Of a stretch of 64,000 nt of DNA, positions 16,026-24,574 are shown in pieces. The notes below the pieces were generated by a model. The model was not told where the DNA came from. It made no database searches and saw only the letters and a program-made list of their open reading frames with translations. This stretch comes from Rhodospirillaceae bacterium (lineage in GTDB: Bacteria; Pseudomonadota; Alphaproteobacteria; Rhodospirillales; Rhodospirillaceae): NCBI GenBank assembly GCA_020852595.1, contig JADZAK010000036.1, positions 1-64,000 on the forward strand, in the 5' to 3' direction. The stretch's first letter is position 1. Every line of letters begins with the position of its first letter. A program made the translations under genes and the position numbers.

Positions 16026-18348
16026 TCTTATTCAAGAATTCGTCATCGAATCGCTCGAAAACCTCGCGGTTCTTGACCAGGAATTGGTGCGCTTCGAGCA
16101 GACGCCGGGCGACAAGGAGATCCTGAGCAACATTTTCCGCATGATGCATACGATCAAGGGCACTTGCGGATTCCTGGGGCTTCCGCGCCTCGAGAAAATC
16201 GCGCACGCCGGCGAAGACGTGCTGGGCAAGTTTCGCGACGGCGCCTTGGCGCCGACGCCGGCTTCGGTCACCTCGATCCTGAAATGCATCGACCAGATCC
16301 GGGCCTTGATCGAATCGCTTTCCACGCAAGGAACCGAAGGCACCGGCGAAGACGGGCCCTTGATCGCCGAATTGAAGGCGATCATCGAAGACGACCGTCC
16401 CGCGGCGCCTGCGGCGCCCACCTCCGTGTCCGCGCCGGCGCCCGCCGCCGGTCCGGTGCAGGCCGCCGGAGGGTTCCCGGTCGCGGCCGAACTGCTCGCC
16501 GAACTGGGCGAAACACCGGCCGCGAGCGCGCCCCAACCGGTGCAAGACTATCCGGTCGCCGCCGAACTTCTCGCCGAAATCGAACAGCTCACGAAGCCGC
16601 AGGCCGAAGCGCCGGCGGCACAGGTTCCGCAGGCCATTGCCGCCAAGGGCGAACCGGCGGCCGGGCAGGCCGTGCGCGAAAAGGCGGCCGTGGCGCAAAC
16701 CATTCGCGTCAACGTCGAGGTGATCGAGAACCTGATGACGCTGGCGAGCGAGATGGTCCTGACGCGCAATCAGCTTCTCCAGCTCATGCGCACCGGCGGC
16801 ACCGCCGTTTTCAAGGAACCCATCGAGCGGCTGAGCCGCACCACGAGCGAGCTGCAGGAAGGCGTCATGAAGACGCGCATGCAGCCCATCGGAAACGCCT
16901 GGGGCAAGCTGCCGCGCATCATACGCGACCTCGCGACCGAACTCGGCAAGAAGATCAATCTCGTCATGAAGGGCGAGGAAACCGACCTCGACCGGCAGGT
17001 TCTCGAGCTCATTCAGGATCCGCTCACGCACATGGTGCGTAATTCCGCGGACCATGGCTTGGAACGTCCCGATGAGCGTGCCGCCGCCGGCAAGGACGAG
17101 GTCGGCACGATCCGGCTCAGCGCCTTCCATGAAGGCGGTCATATCATTATCGAAATCTCCGACGACGGCCGCGGCATCAACACCGAGAAGGTGCGCGCGA
17201 AGATCGTCGAGCGCGGTCTCGCGACGGCCGAGGAAGCCGCCGCGATGGACGACAGCACGGTCAACCAGCACATCATGCGCGCGGGTTTCTCGACCGCCGA
17301 TCAGGTCACCAAGGTCTCCGGGCGCGGCGTCGGCATGGACGTGGTCCGCTCGAACATCGAGAAGATCGGCGGCACGCTGGAGTTCAAGTCGGTTTTCGGC
17401 GAAGGCTCCACGTTCACCATCAAAATCCCGCTCACCCTTGCCATCGTCTCGTCGCTGATCGTTCAGGCCGGCGAGGAACGGTTCGCCCTGCCTCAGATCG
17501 CGGTGAACGAGGTCGTGCGCATCTCGCAGCGCTCGGCTCACCAGATCGAAGCCCTGCGCGGCGCGCCGATCCTGCGGTTGCGCAACCGCCTCCTGCCTCT
17601 TGTCAGCCTCGGCGACCTCCTGGAGGTCAAGGACACGCAAACCAGCTGGCGGCCCGGCCAGAACAGCTTCGAGGGCTATGTCGTGGTCTGCCGGAACGGC
17701 AGCCATGTCATGGGCGTGATCGTCGATTCGATCGCCGGGGTCGAGGAAATCGTCGTGAAGCCGCTGTCGAAGATCCTCGGCGCAACCAAGTATTTCTCGG
17801 GCAACACCATCCTCGGTGACGGGCGCGTCATCCTTATCCTCGATCTCAACGGTCTCGCGTCTTGCCTGTCCCAGGAAAAGGTGCGCGCCGAGGCGGCTGT
17901 CGAGCAGGCGTCCGAGGACAGCGGCAACTCCGAAAGCATCCTGCTGTTCCGCGTCCAGGGCGAGGGCATGAAAGCGGTCAGCCTGTCGCAGGTTCAAAGG
18001 ATCGAGAACTTCGACATGGCGACGGCGGAAAGCGTCCAGGGCGACCGCATCATCCAGTACAGAGAGCGGTTGTTGCCGCTTTACTCGCTGGACGGCGCCG
18101 GGGGGATCCGTCGCACGGGACGTCAGCAAGTCCTCGTGTTCGGCGAGGGCGCCGCCGCCGTCGGCCTGGCGATCGAGGCCATTGCCGACATCGTTAAAGA
18201 TCAACTCAAGATCCAGCGTTCCTCGCAGCTTCCCGGACTGGTCGGCAGCGGTATCGTCGGCGGCAAGGCCGTGGATATCGTCGATCCGGCCTACTTCCTC
18301 GGCCTGGGCGCGCTCAATCAATCGTCCGACTACGGAGCCGCCGCATGA
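16012..18348 (+). CDS. cheA: Chemotaxis histidine kinase CheA with an extra CheW-like domain
   Basis: A 778-residue kinase that phosphorylates CheY and CheB. The Hpt (P1) domain carries His46 in RMMHTIKGTCGFLG. No CheY/CheB-binding P2 domain is evident: residues about 130-228 are an Ala/Pro-rich linker holding two near-identical peptides, FPVAAELLAEL (155-165) and YPVAAELLAEI (180-190). P3 dimerisation is at about 230-300, and the P4 ATPase has its N box HMVRNSADHG (340-349), DDGRGI (384-389) and GRGVGMD (437-443). A CheW-like P5 lies at about 475-625. A second, more divergent CheW-like segment runs from about 640 to 768 (ESILLFRVQGEGMKAV, LPLYSL, VGLAIEAIADIV). The start could be ATG 16012 or ATG 16018. 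The stop overlaps the cheW start (ATGA). Confidence 0.95.
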   Translation: MTMDDLIQEFVIESLENLAVLDQELVRFEQTPGDKEILSNIFRMMHTIKGTCGFLGLPRLEKIAHAGEDVLGKFRDGALAPTPASVTSILKCIDQIRALIESLSTQGTEGTGEDGPLIAELKAIIEDDRPAAPAAPTSVSAPAPAAGPVQAAGGFPVAAELLAELGETPAASAPQPVQDYPVAAELLAEIEQLTKPQAEAPAAQVPQAIAAKGEPAAGQAVREKAAVAQTIRVNVEVIENLMTLASEMVLTRNQLLQLMRTGGTAVFKEPIERLSRTTSELQEGVMKTRMQPIGNAWGKLPRIIRDLATELGKKINLVMKGEETDLDRQVLELIQDPLTHMVRNSADHGLERPDERAAAGKDEVGTIRLSAFHEGGHIIIEISDDGRGINTEKVRAKIVERGLATAEEAAAMDDSTVNQHIMRAGFSTADQVTKVSGRGVGMDVVRSNIEKIGGTLEFKSVFGEGSTFTIKIPLTLAIVSSLIVQAGEERFALPQIAVNEVVRISQRSAHQIEALRGAPILRLRNRLLPLVSLGDLLEVKDTQTSWRPGQNSFEGYVVVCRNGSHVMGVIVDSIAGVEEIVVKPLSKILGATKYFSGNTILGDGRVILILDLNGLASCLSQEKVRAEAAVEQASEDSGNSESILLFRVQGEGMKAVSLSQVQRIENFDMATAESVQGDRIIQYRERLLPLYSLDGAGGIRRTGRQQVLVFGEGAAAVGLAIEAIADIVKDQLKIQRSSQLPGLVGSGIVGGKAVDIVDPAYFLGLGALNQSSDYGAAA

Positions 18349-18812
18349 AGATCGCCTCGCCCCAGGCCCTGCGCGGCGCCAATGCGTCCGCGCTCACCGA
18401 GCAGCTCGTCACGTTCGTCGTCGACGGGCAGGCATTCGGCATTTCCGCCCTGACGGTCAGGGACGTATTGCGCCGCCAGCCTTTGACGCGGATCCCGCTG
18501 GCCCGCGCGGAGATCGCCGGCGCCATCAACCTGCGCGGCCACATCGTCAGCGCCATCGACCTGCGCGCCCGCCTCGGCATGGCGCCGCGCCCGGCCAATT
18601 GCCCGGCGATGTGCGTCGTCGTCGAGCATGCCGGCGAGTCGGTATGTCTCATCGTCGATTCCGTCGGCGACGTGATCTCGGTCGATTGCGCCGAGATCGA
18701 GCCGAACCCCGCGTCCCTTCAACCGATGTGGGCGCAGGCCGCCAAGGGTGTGCATCGCGCGCGCGATCATCTCCTCCTCCTGCTGGACGTCGGACAACTG
18801 CTGACATTTTAG
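18345..18812 (+). CDS. cheW: Chemotaxis coupling protein CheW
   Basis: A 155-residue adaptor linking chemoreceptors to CheA. The CheW fold is recognisable from LVTFVVDGQAFGISALTVRDVL, then PLARAEIAGAINLRGHIVSAI with the conserved NLRG-type turn, CLIVDSVGDVI, and the C-terminal LLLLDVGQLL strand. The length is typical. The ATG overlaps the cheA stop codon (ATGA), so translation is coupled to CheA. No unusual insertions. Confidence 0.95.
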   Translation: MKIASPQALRGANASALTEQLVTFVVDGQAFGISALTVRDVLRRQPLTRIPLARAEIAGAINLRGHIVSAIDLRARLGMAPRPANCPAMCVVVEHAGESVCLIVDSVGDVISVDCAEIEPNPASLQPMWAQAAKGVHRARDHLLLLLDVGQLLTF

Positions 18813-18824
18813 GGTGAAACGCAA

Positions 18825-19208
18825 ATGGGCTCCTCTACCGCCGCACTGACGTGCCTCGTCGTCGATGACTCCCGCGTGATCCGCACATTGGCGCGCAAAA
18901 TGCTCGTCGGTTTGGGTCTCACGACGTCCGAAGCGGAAAACGGCGCGGTCGCTTATGAAATGTGCCTTGCCTCGCGCCCGGACCTCATCCTGCTCGACTG
19001 GAATATGCCGGTGCTCGACGGGCTGTCGTTCCTCAAAAAAATTCGCGCGACCGATCTCGACCGGCAGCCGAAGATTCTCTTCTGCACGACGGAATCGGAA
19101 TTCTCGAAAATTACCGAAGCGCTGGCCGCCGGAGCGGACGAATACATCATGAAGCCGTTCGACGAGGAAATCCTCGCGTCCAAGCTTCACATGGTCGGCG
19201 CCCTCTAG
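18825..19208 (+). CDS. cheY: CheY-type single-domain response regulator (first)
   Basis: A 127-residue stand-alone receiver that carries the CheA signal to its target. The acidic pair is in CLVVDDSR, the phosphoacceptor Asp in LILLDWNMPVLDG, the conserved Thr in LFCTTESE, and the Lys in YIMKPFD. No output domain is present. It follows cheW by 12 bases. The cluster encodes two further CheY-like proteins, so which one binds the flagellar switch and which acts as a phosphate sink is not decided by sequence. Confidence 0.92.
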   Translation: MGSSTAALTCLVVDDSRVIRTLARKMLVGLGLTTSEAENGAVAYEMCLASRPDLILLDWNMPVLDGLSFLKKIRATDLDRQPKILFCTTESEFSKITEALAAGADEYIMKPFDEEILASKLHMVGAL

Positions 19209-19224
19209 CGAGTCTCACGATAAG

Positions 19225-20325
19225 ATGACTTTTTCCGTTTCCCTTCCCAACACAACGGGGCGTCTGCCGCCCCTACGTATCATGGTCGTCGACGATTCCG
19301 TCGTGATGCGTGGACTCATATCGCGCATGTGCGGCGACGATCCCGCCGCCATGGAGGTGGTCGCCACCGCCGCCAATGGCCAACTGGCCGTCGAGCGGGC
19401 GGCCAAGCGCGACATCGATGTCGTGGTCCTGGACATCGAAATGCCGGTGCTCGACGGCATATCGGCACTGCCGAAGCTGCTCGCGATCGATCCGCGCATC
19501 GTCGTCATCATGGCCTCGAGCCTCACCAGCAGGAACGCCGAGATAAGCCTGAAAGCGCTGGAGAAGGGCGCGAAGGATTATGTGCCCAAACCGTCGTCGG
19601 TCGTCACGGTCAACGGCGGCGAGGAGTTCAAGCGCGAACTCTTGGAGAAGATCCGCACGCTCGGTGCGCGCTATCGGCGTGCGCCCGTCGAAGCGCCGGC
19701 CAGGATCGCCCCCGCGGTCCGCGCGCCGGCGGCGCGCGCGGCTCATTTCGCCAAGCCCTACGCGCTCGCGTTCGGAAGTTCCACCGGTGGGCCGACGGCG
19801 CTCACGCAGGTCCTCAAAGCCATTCCGGCGCCGCTGCGCGTGCCGGTCTTCATCACCCAGCATATGCCGGCGACGTTCACCGCGCTGCTCGCTCAGAACA
19901 TCACCCGGGAAACGGGTCATTCCTGCGTCGAGGCCCGCCACGGCGACCTCGTCACGCCGGGACGCATCCATCTTGCCCCCGGCGATCATCACATGACGAT
20001 CGCACGCAGCGGCGCGCACGGCGTCATCAACCTCAACCAGGACGCCAAGGAAAACTTCTGCCGCCCGGCGGTGGACCCCATGTTGCGTTCGCTCGCCGAC
20101 TTCTACCAGCGCAACCTGCTCGTCGTGATCCTCACCGGCATGGGCCAGGACGGCCTCGCCGGAAGCGAAGTTGTGGTCAAGGCCGGCGGCAGCGTTCTCG
20201 CCCAGGACGAAGAATCGAGTGTGGTCTGGGGCATGCCCGGCGCCGTCGCCCGCGCCGGGCTTTGCAACGCCGTCCTTCCACTCTCCCAAATGGCCGGAGA
20301 AATCCAACGGATGTTGACCGCATGA
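19225..20325 (+). CDS. cheB: Chemotaxis protein-glutamate methylesterase CheB
   Basis: A 366-residue adaptation enzyme that removes methyl groups from (and deamidates) chemoreceptors. The N-terminal receiver holds VVDDSVVMRG, with predicted phosphoacceptor Asp70 in VVVLDIEMPVLDG and Lys in DYVPKPSS. A linker at about 150-175 precedes the esterase domain. The catalytic triad is predicted as Ser186 in FGSSTGG, His213 in ITQHMP and Asp309 in GMGQDG. The length fits the family. The stop overlaps the cheR start as ATGA. It acts on the neighbouring soluble MCP and others, opposing CheR. Confidence 0.95.
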   Translation: MTFSVSLPNTTGRLPPLRIMVVDDSVVMRGLISRMCGDDPAAMEVVATAANGQLAVERAAKRDIDVVVLDIEMPVLDGISALPKLLAIDPRIVVIMASSLTSRNAEISLKALEKGAKDYVPKPSSVVTVNGGEEFKRELLEKIRTLGARYRRAPVEAPARIAPAVRAPAARAAHFAKPYALAFGSSTGGPTALTQVLKAIPAPLRVPVFITQHMPATFTALLAQNITRETGHSCVEARHGDLVTPGRIHLAPGDHHMTIARSGAHGVINLNQDAKENFCRPAVDPMLRSLADFYQRNLLVVILTGMGQDGLAGSEVVVKAGGSVLAQDEESSVVWGMPGAVARAGLCNAVLPLSQMAGEIQRMLTA

Positions 20326-21164
20326 CCATGGACCCGAACGTCTTTGCGACCGTCGCGTCGTTCCTGAAAGCACAGTCCGGCCTCGCGCTCACGCCGGACA
20401 AGGCCTACCTCCTGAACGGCCGCCTCCAACCCGTCGCGGAACAGCACGGCTGCAAGTCGGTGGCCGAGCTCGTCGCCAAGCTGAACGGGGCCGCGCCGGC
20501 CCAGCTCAAGCAGGACGTGGTCGAGGCCATGACCACGAACGAGACCTCGTTCTTTCGCGACACCACGCCGTTCGAGATCCTCAAGACGCATGTTCTGTCG
20601 CAATTGCTGGAACGCCGTAAGGTGCGCCGCAGCCTGCGCATTTTGTGCGCCGCCGCCTCGAGCGGGCAGGAGCCCTATTCGCTGGCCATGCTGATGGCCG
20701 AAAACGCGGCGCGCCTGGCGGGATGGAAAACCCAAATTCTCGCCGTCGATCTGGATACGAAGATCTTGAAGCGCGCCGAAGCGGGCATTTACACGCAGTT
20801 CGAGGTCCAGCGCGGCCTGCCCGTTCAGATGCTCATGAAATATTTCGAGCAATGTCCCGGCGGCTGGAAGGCCAAGCCTGAGATTAGGTCGATGGTGCAG
20901 TTCCAGCGGTGCAATCTGCTCGAACCGTTTTCCCACCTCGGGGAATTCGACGTCATTTTCTGCCGCAACGTCCTCATCTATTTCGACACGCCGACGAAAA
21001 GGCACGTCCTCGACCGCCTGGCCAACCAGCTGGCGCCCGATGGCTTCCTTTTCCTCGGCGGCGCCGAAACCGTCCTCGACATCACGACCAGTTTTGCCCC
21101 CTCGGCGGGGCATCGGGGCTTGTATTTGCGCACCGAAGCGCTGCGCGACCGGAAGGCCGGATAG
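20322..21164 (+). CDS. cheR: Chemotaxis protein methyltransferase CheR
   Basis: A 280-residue S-adenosylmethionine-dependent methyltransferase that adds methyl groups to chemoreceptor glutamates. Visible elements are the N-terminal helical domain (MDPNVFATVASFLKAQSGL), MTTNETSFFRD, a SAM-binding ILCAAASSGQEPYSLAM segment, AVDLDTKIL, and FDVIFCRNVLIYFD. The reading frame is open much further upstream inside cheB, but the true start is ATG 20322, overlapping the cheB stop (ATGA), where homology to CheR begins. No pentapeptide-binding insertion was recognised. Confidence 0.94.
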   Translation: MTMDPNVFATVASFLKAQSGLALTPDKAYLLNGRLQPVAEQHGCKSVAELVAKLNGAAPAQLKQDVVEAMTTNETSFFRDTTPFEILKTHVLSQLLERRKVRRSLRILCAAASSGQEPYSLAMLMAENAARLAGWKTQILAVDLDTKILKRAEAGIYTQFEVQRGLPVQMLMKYFEQCPGGWKAKPEIRSMVQFQRCNLLEPFSHLGEFDVIFCRNVLIYFDTPTKRHVLDRLANQLAPDGFLFLGGAETVLDITTSFAPSAGHRGLYLRTEALRDRKAG

Positions 21165-21282
21165 CCGGGCCATCCGTCGGCATATACCCCGATTTGAAGG
21201 GCGCCCATCCCTTTGATCTTTGGCCGTGGGCCGCGCGCGAAACGATATTCGAAGCCGTCAGAGCAGGCGGGAAAAGAGAACG

Positions 21283-22395
21283 ATGGTTGATGTCAACGAC
21301 AGCGATTCTACGGCGGCGAACGGCACGGATGCCGCGCGCGCCGCGGGATCGGGCGACGAGCCGGGCCTCGCCGTTACGCACTTCAACTTTACGCACCGGG
21401 TCTTTCAGGCCCCCGGGGCGAGATTCCTTTCGAAAGGCCACGCCCATGTGCCCACGTTCCGTGTCGAGATGGGCGATATCGAGGCGCTGATTGAAATCGA
21501 CGTTCTGCGCAAGGAATTCGGCATCAAGCCGGAAAGCCCGGACGGAAAGCTGGTCGATCTCGCCGTCGCGGGGCTGCGCTACGTCGTCGATATCAAGCCC
21601 GGCGATTCAATCCCCTCGGAGCTCCTGTCGGGCAAGGCGTCTTGGACCGTCAGCCCGAAGCACAAGAAAATCGCCGAACAGCGCTTGCAGGTGCAGCTGC
21701 TGTCGTGGGTCTCGGGCAAGGAAATGCTGCTCACGGACCCGGGCGAAATCGCGATGTTCCTTCAGCAGCTCGAAAACCGGGAAAAACTGCGCAACGCCTT
21801 TCGCGACGCGGCCGTCGCGCTCGGCCACGCACCGGACAACACCGAACCCGTGATCGTCCAGGTCGAGTTGCTGGCGCGCGAGCTTTGCTACATCGAGGCC
21901 TTGCGGGACCGATACAGCCTGATCCCGAAGATCGGCGAAAAACTGGTCGCGCTCGGAAAGTCGTATGGCAACGACCGCAACGGCAAGATGGAACTCAACC
22001 GCATCCACGGCCTGTTGCAGACCGGGATCGAGGAATACACCGCGGCCTTCACGGAAGTCGACGCGCAGACAAGCGAGATCATATCGGCGCTGAAGTCCAT
22101 CGATCGGCAGGCGCGATACATTCGCGAGAAACGCGATGCGCTGCATTTCCTGATGATGCAGTGGGATTCGCACGTCAACAACCTGGACAAATGGCAGGCG
22201 CGGCGCACGCCCGAGACGGAGAAGCTGCTGTCTGCGCTCTACCGCTTTCTGGCGCCGCGCTACTCCGCCGGACGCAGCATCCTCAAGCGCAAAGCGGCGC
22301 CGCAAGGTCCCGCGTCCAAGGATAAAGCCGGTGCGAAAACACCCGCCGCCCCGCAATCGCCGGCGCCCGCCGGCGCGCGGGTGACGGCGTCTTGA
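21283..22395 (+). CDS. Unknown protein of the chemotaxis cluster (first)
   Basis: A 370-residue protein I do not recognise. The N-terminal part (about 30-140) looks beta-rich (FNFTHRVFQAPGARF, VPTFRVEMGDIEALIEIDVL). The middle and C-terminal parts (about 150-340) are long, charged helices likely to form a helical bundle or coiled coil (QQLENREKLRNAFRDAA, SEIISALKSIDRQARYIREK). A Pro/Ala-rich tail ends the protein. No signal peptide or membrane segment is seen. ATG 21283 is preceded by a purine-rich GGGAAAAGAGAA. It lies between cheR and a second cheY, all co-oriented, so a role in signalling or flagellar control is inferred from position only. Confidence 0.8.
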   Translation: MVDVNDSDSTAANGTDAARAAGSGDEPGLAVTHFNFTHRVFQAPGARFLSKGHAHVPTFRVEMGDIEALIEIDVLRKEFGIKPESPDGKLVDLAVAGLRYVVDIKPGDSIPSELLSGKASWTVSPKHKKIAEQRLQVQLLSWVSGKEMLLTDPGEIAMFLQQLENREKLRNAFRDAAVALGHAPDNTEPVIVQVELLARELCYIEALRDRYSLIPKIGEKLVALGKSYGNDRNGKMELNRIHGLLQTGIEEYTAAFTEVDAQTSEIISALKSIDRQARYIREKRDALHFLMMQWDSHVNNLDKWQARRTPETEKLLSALYRFLAPRYSAGRSILKRKAAPQGPASKDKAGAKTPAAPQSPAPAGARVTAS

Positions 22396-22431
22396 GTGCT
22401 ATCGGAACAACGAAAGGGTGAAGGAAAAACC

Positions 22432-22818
22432 ATGGCCGTAGATCTGAAAATGCCCGTGCTCATCGTTGACGACTACGCAACGATGCTCCGGATCGTGAAG
22501 AACCTGCTGAAGCAAATCGGCTTCGACAACGTGGACGAGGCCAGCGACGGCGGGCAGGCGCTCCAGATGATGAAGCTCAAGAAATACGGCTTGGTGATCT
22601 CGGACTGGAACATGCAGCCGACCAGCGGCATCGAGCTTCTGCGTACCGTTCGCGCGGACGCCGATCTCAAGGGCACGCCGTTCATCATGGTCACGGCGGA
22701 AAGCAAAACAGACAACGTCATCGAAGCGAAGAACGCGGGCGTGTCCAATTACATCGTGAAGCCGTTCAGCAGCGAAATCCTGAAGGGCAAGATCGCAAGC
22801 GTTCTCGGGCAGTTCTGA
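22432..22818 (+). CDS. CheY-type single-domain response regulator (second)
   Basis: A 128-residue receiver. Key residues are the acidic pair in LIVDDYATM, the phosphoacceptor Asp in LVISDWNMQPTSG, the Thr in MVTAES, and the Lys in YIVKPFS. The DWNM pattern followed by a G is the most classical flagellar-switch CheY pattern of the three CheY-like proteins here. ATG 22432 has an AAGGA ribosome-binding site 6-7 bases upstream and is preferred over the in-frame start at 22396. It lies 19 bases before cheZ, which suggests it is the CheZ substrate. Confidence 0.92.
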   Translation: MAVDLKMPVLIVDDYATMLRIVKNLLKQIGFDNVDEASDGGQALQMMKLKKYGLVISDWNMQPTSGIELLRTVRADADLKGTPFIMVTAESKTDNVIEAKNAGVSNYIVKPFSSEILKGKIASVLGQF

Positions 22819-22837
22819 GGTTGGGCACCGACCCGTA

Positions 22838-23524
22838 ATGGACCGCATCAAATCCAGCCGGGATCTGTCGCAGCAACTCAACGAGGCCGAGAGCGTGCCA
22901 TCGCACAATCTCGGTGTCGTTCAACAAGTGGTGGATAGGTTCATGTCACAGTGGCCGAACAATCGGGGCATTTATCTGCAACTGCAGCGCCTCGCGGATT
23001 TTATTACCAAGACGCGCAGCGAGCTCTCCTCGTTCCGACCTCAGGAAATGAAGGAACAGTTCATTCCCAAGGCCGCCGACGAACTTGACGCGATCGTCGA
23101 GGCGACGGCGGCTGCCACGCATACCATCATGGACGCCGCCGACGTCATCATGGATATCGCCGGCCGCCTGGAGAAGGCGGACTCCGATAAGGCGATGGCC
23201 GCGGTGACGTCCATTTATGAAGCCTGCACCTTTCAGGATATCACCGGCCAGCGGGTGACGAAGGTCGTCAACGTCCTGAAGGTGATCGAGGACCGCATCG
23301 ACAAGATGGTGTTGGCGCTCGGAGAGCTCGAGCCGCTCGATCAGGCGCAGATCGAGGCCCTCGATCTGGCCGCCTCGAACCCGGCGTTCGCGCCCGAAGC
23401 GCCCATGCCCGAAGCGCCCGCGCCCTCCTCGGGCAGCGCGCTTCACGGTCCCGCGCTGCCCGGCCAGGGCAAAAGCCAGGCCGAGATCGATGCGATCCTT
23501 TCGGGCCTGGAGGGCACGCCATGA
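22838..23524 (+). CDS. cheZ: CheY-phosphate phosphatase CheZ
   Basis: A 228-residue phosphatase that dephosphorylates CheY-P. It is a long helical protein with the family active-site helix IYEACTFQDITGQRVTKVV, where Asp134 and Gln138 correspond to the catalytic Asp and Gln of enterobacterial CheZ. A Pro/Ala-rich linker (about 180-210) leads to a C-terminal peptide, SQAEIDAILSGL, resembling the CheY-binding tail of CheZ. The length is close to the usual 210-230. The stop overlaps the following start (ATGA). CheZ is less common in alphaproteobacteria than in gammaproteobacteria. Confidence 0.92.
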   Translation: MDRIKSSRDLSQQLNEAESVPSHNLGVVQQVVDRFMSQWPNNRGIYLQLQRLADFITKTRSELSSFRPQEMKEQFIPKAADELDAIVEATAAATHTIMDAADVIMDIAGRLEKADSDKAMAAVTSIYEACTFQDITGQRVTKVVNVLKVIEDRIDKMVLALGELEPLDQAQIEALDLAASNPAFAPEAPMPEAPAPSSGSALHGPALPGQGKSQAEIDAILSGLEGTP

Positions 23525-24567
23525 TGGCTCTCACATCCTTGGATACGAGCAGCTTGGCCCCGGAGGTCGACGATCGCGATACCCTGCACACGCTCGCCCT
23601 CCGGATCATGCCGCTCAAGAACCCCACATTGAAGCGCGCCCGTCTGATCAAGAATTCGCGGCTGGAGAGCGTGGTCGAACTCTACCGCGCCCCGACGGTC
23701 GGCAGCGGCCAGGTCGATGTCGAGAAATTGCCGCAACAGCTCGGCGTCAACGCGCTGACGCCCGGGGACTTCGCGTTGCTGCGCCGCTTGGCGCTCATGC
23801 CCAGTTACGACGTCTACAGTTTGCGGGTGACGCTGCGTGAACTCGGCGTCGTCGTCGAGGAAAACGAAGCGCTGCGCCTTTCTCCGGCCAAGACGAAGGA
23901 ATTGTCCGCGTACATGAAGAACTTTACGCGGCCTTTGATGATGCAGATCTACGGCGAGGACGGAAAGCAAATCGACTCTATCCAGGACATCATCGCGCTG
24001 TTCCGGGATCCGGACCTTCAGAAGGCGCGTCACCGCCTCACGGTCATGGCCAGCAAACTGGGCATCGATATCGCGACCATCCCGAGGTTTCTCGAGGACT
24101 ATGCCGACATCTTCCTGTCGCTCTCGTATTACAAGCAGTGTTTGGACGCCGTCACGCCGAAGGTCTACGACTTCTTCGATTCGCTCGCCGATCTGCGCAA
24201 AAGCTATCAGGTGCGGTCCAACGCCCAGCTCATCAATGCGTGCACGGAGCTGGAATCGACCTTCAATGCATTATTGACCTCGGTGACCGGCCGTCTCGAA
24301 AGCTTCGACCGTCATACCAAGGACATGTGGAATGACCTTTCGGCGGAACGGTTTCGCAAGATCGAATCCGTGATCAAGGCGTTCCACACCATGATGGGCG
24401 GCATCCTTTGTGCGCTGACGGTCAAGCTGGACGCATGGACCGAGCAGTTCCCCTCGCGCACGGCCGGCGCTCCGGGGCGCCGCGGGGACTTTATCCTGAA
24501 CGATATGCGTCACGGGTTGCGCAAACTTCAAGAAATCGAAACGGCGGCGCAGGGCCGTGGTGTCTAA
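23521..24567 (+). CDS. Unknown protein of the chemotaxis cluster (second)
   Basis: A 348-residue, mostly helical, soluble protein I do not recognise. Features are RIMPLKNPTLKRARLIKNSR near the N-terminus, a VEKLPQQLGV region, a roughly 100-residue helical core (LEDYADIFLSLSYYKQCLDA, YDFFDSLADLRKSYQVRS), and a C-terminal block MRHGLRKLQEIETAAQ. It has no signal peptide or membrane helix. The start overlaps the cheZ stop (ATGA), so it is translationally coupled to cheZ. This points to a partner or modulator of CheZ, CheY or the motor, by context only. Confidence 0.8.
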   Translation: MMALTSLDTSSLAPEVDDRDTLHTLALRIMPLKNPTLKRARLIKNSRLESVVELYRAPTVGSGQVDVEKLPQQLGVNALTPGDFALLRRLALMPSYDVYSLRVTLRELGVVVEENEALRLSPAKTKELSAYMKNFTRPLMMQIYGEDGKQIDSIQDIIALFRDPDLQKARHRLTVMASKLGIDIATIPRFLEDYADIFLSLSYYKQCLDAVTPKVYDFFDSLADLRKSYQVRSNAQLINACTELESTFNALLTSVTGRLESFDRHTKDMWNDLSAERFRKIESVIKAFHTMMGGILCALTVKLDAWTEQFPSRTAGAPGRRGDFILNDMRHGLRKLQEIETAAQGRGV

Positions 24568-24574
24568 GGACGGC

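Noticed and set aside
16164..17042. Arg-rich ORF overlapping cheA
   Set aside because: Out-of-frame shadow of cheA; composition is that of a frame-shifted GC-rich gene.
19329..20321. Upstream extension of cheR inside cheB
   Set aside because: It overlaps the CheB catalytic domain in another frame; CheR homology begins at ATG 20322.
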